The position numbers and the translations under genes are program-made. The notes beneath the pieces were generated by a model. That model was not told the DNA's origin, searched no databases, and saw only the letters and a program-made list of their open reading frames with translations. From an uncultured bacterium (GTDB taxonomy: Bacteria; Planctomycetota; UBA1135; GCA-002686595), in contig CADEGS010000045.1 in the NCBI GenBank assembly GCA_902826945.1, positions 1-24,413 on the forward strand: a stretch of 24,413 nucleotides of DNA. Direction: 5' to 3'. Numbering within the stretch: position 1 is the first letter of the stretch; each line of letters starts with the position of its first letter. Of the stretch, positions 24,380 to 24,413 are shown in pieces.

Positions 24380-24413
24380 GCGGCGCCTCCGCCGGAGAGG
24401 ACCGCGCGCGCGG
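24376..24413 (-). CDS. C-terminal end of an upstream gene in the same operon (cut off by window edge)
   Basis: In the frame that ends in TGA at 24378-24376, the last residues before the window edge read ARAVLSGGGAA. The TGA overlaps the GTG start of the polymerase gene as GTGA, the same coupling seen at other junctions of this operon, so an upstream gene very probably ends here. Eleven visible codons are too few to name a product. A flippase, a glycosyltransferase or an initiating transferase would be natural candidates, because none is present elsewhere in the window. Confidence 0.45.
   Translation of the reverse strand, partial: ARAVLSGGGAA
24386..24390 (-). promoter_or_regulatory. Ribosome binding site of the Wzy-like gene
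   Basis: GGAGG on the minus strand, 6 nt before the GTG at 24379, within the last codons of the upstream partial gene. It supports that start. Confidence 0.55.

Noticed and set aside
1..24413. CRISPR arrays, tRNAs, rRNAs, insertion sequences, integrases
   Set aside because: No regularly spaced repeats, no tRNA-like cloverleaf ends, no transposase or recombinase motifs were seen in any frame.

Overview
This window comes from a very GC-rich bacterium. Reading frames stay open on all strands, and codon third positions are almost always G or C. It carries an exopolysaccharide/capsule locus of the Wzy-dependent type next to a two-component system and some cell-envelope genes. The secreted thioredoxin-fold/TPR protein, the membrane-anchored beta-helix protein and the general style of the genes suggest a high-GC planctomycete-like lineage. 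That is a guess: there is no rRNA or marker gene here, and a myxobacterium or other high-GC Gram-negative is not excluded. The lipoprotein-type polysaccharide exporter does argue for an outer membrane.

Layout. (1) 1-2122, minus strand: a receiver-domain response regulator cut by the window edge, preceded by a membrane sensor histidine kinase with a 4-bp ATGA overlap. (2) 2383-4674, plus strand: a secreted thioredoxin-fold/TPR-like protein. (3) 4678-6857, minus strand: a PPP-family metallophosphatase followed by a membrane-anchored right-handed beta-helix protein, again with ATGA overlap. (4) 7019-13014, plus strand: a Wza-type exporter lipoprotein, a Wzz-Wzc bacterial tyrosine kinase with a (Tyr-Gly)6 tail, a WecC-type UDP-ManNAc dehydrogenase and a WecB-type UDP-GlcNAc 2-epimerase. 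(5) 13036-24413, minus strand, convergent on block 4: the C-terminus of an unseen gene, then a Wzy-like polymerase, an AsnB-like amidotransferase, a GT4 glycosyltransferase, a second AsnB-like amidotransferase, a sulfotransferase fused to a beta-propeller, a heparinase II/III-family lyase and a WbuB-like GT4 glycosyltransferase. Nearly every junction in block 5 is an overlap or a gap of 2-3 bp, so it is very probably one operon.

How the genes could work together (inference). WecB and WecC would make UDP-ManNAc and then UDP-ManNAcA. The glycosyltransferases would build a repeat unit containing this uronic acid. One or both AsnB-like enzymes could amidate a carboxyl group, and the sulfotransferase could add sulfate. 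Wzy would polymerise the repeat, and Wza with the tyrosine kinase would control chain length and export. The lyase-family protein could trim or remodel uronate-containing chains. The flippase (Wzx) and the initiating sugar-phosphate transferase are not in the window and would be expected beyond position 24413 or elsewhere.

The most unusual items are the sulfotransferase/beta-propeller fusion, the pair of AsnB paralogues flanking a glycosyltransferase in a ManNAcA-type locus, the enlarged periplasmic part of the tyrosine kinase, and the Tyr-Gly tail whose DNA also carries candidate start codons of the next gene. I see no tRNA, rRNA, CRISPR array, insertion sequence or prophage. No gene-free stretch exceeds 300 bp; the longest are 2123-2382 and 6858-7018.
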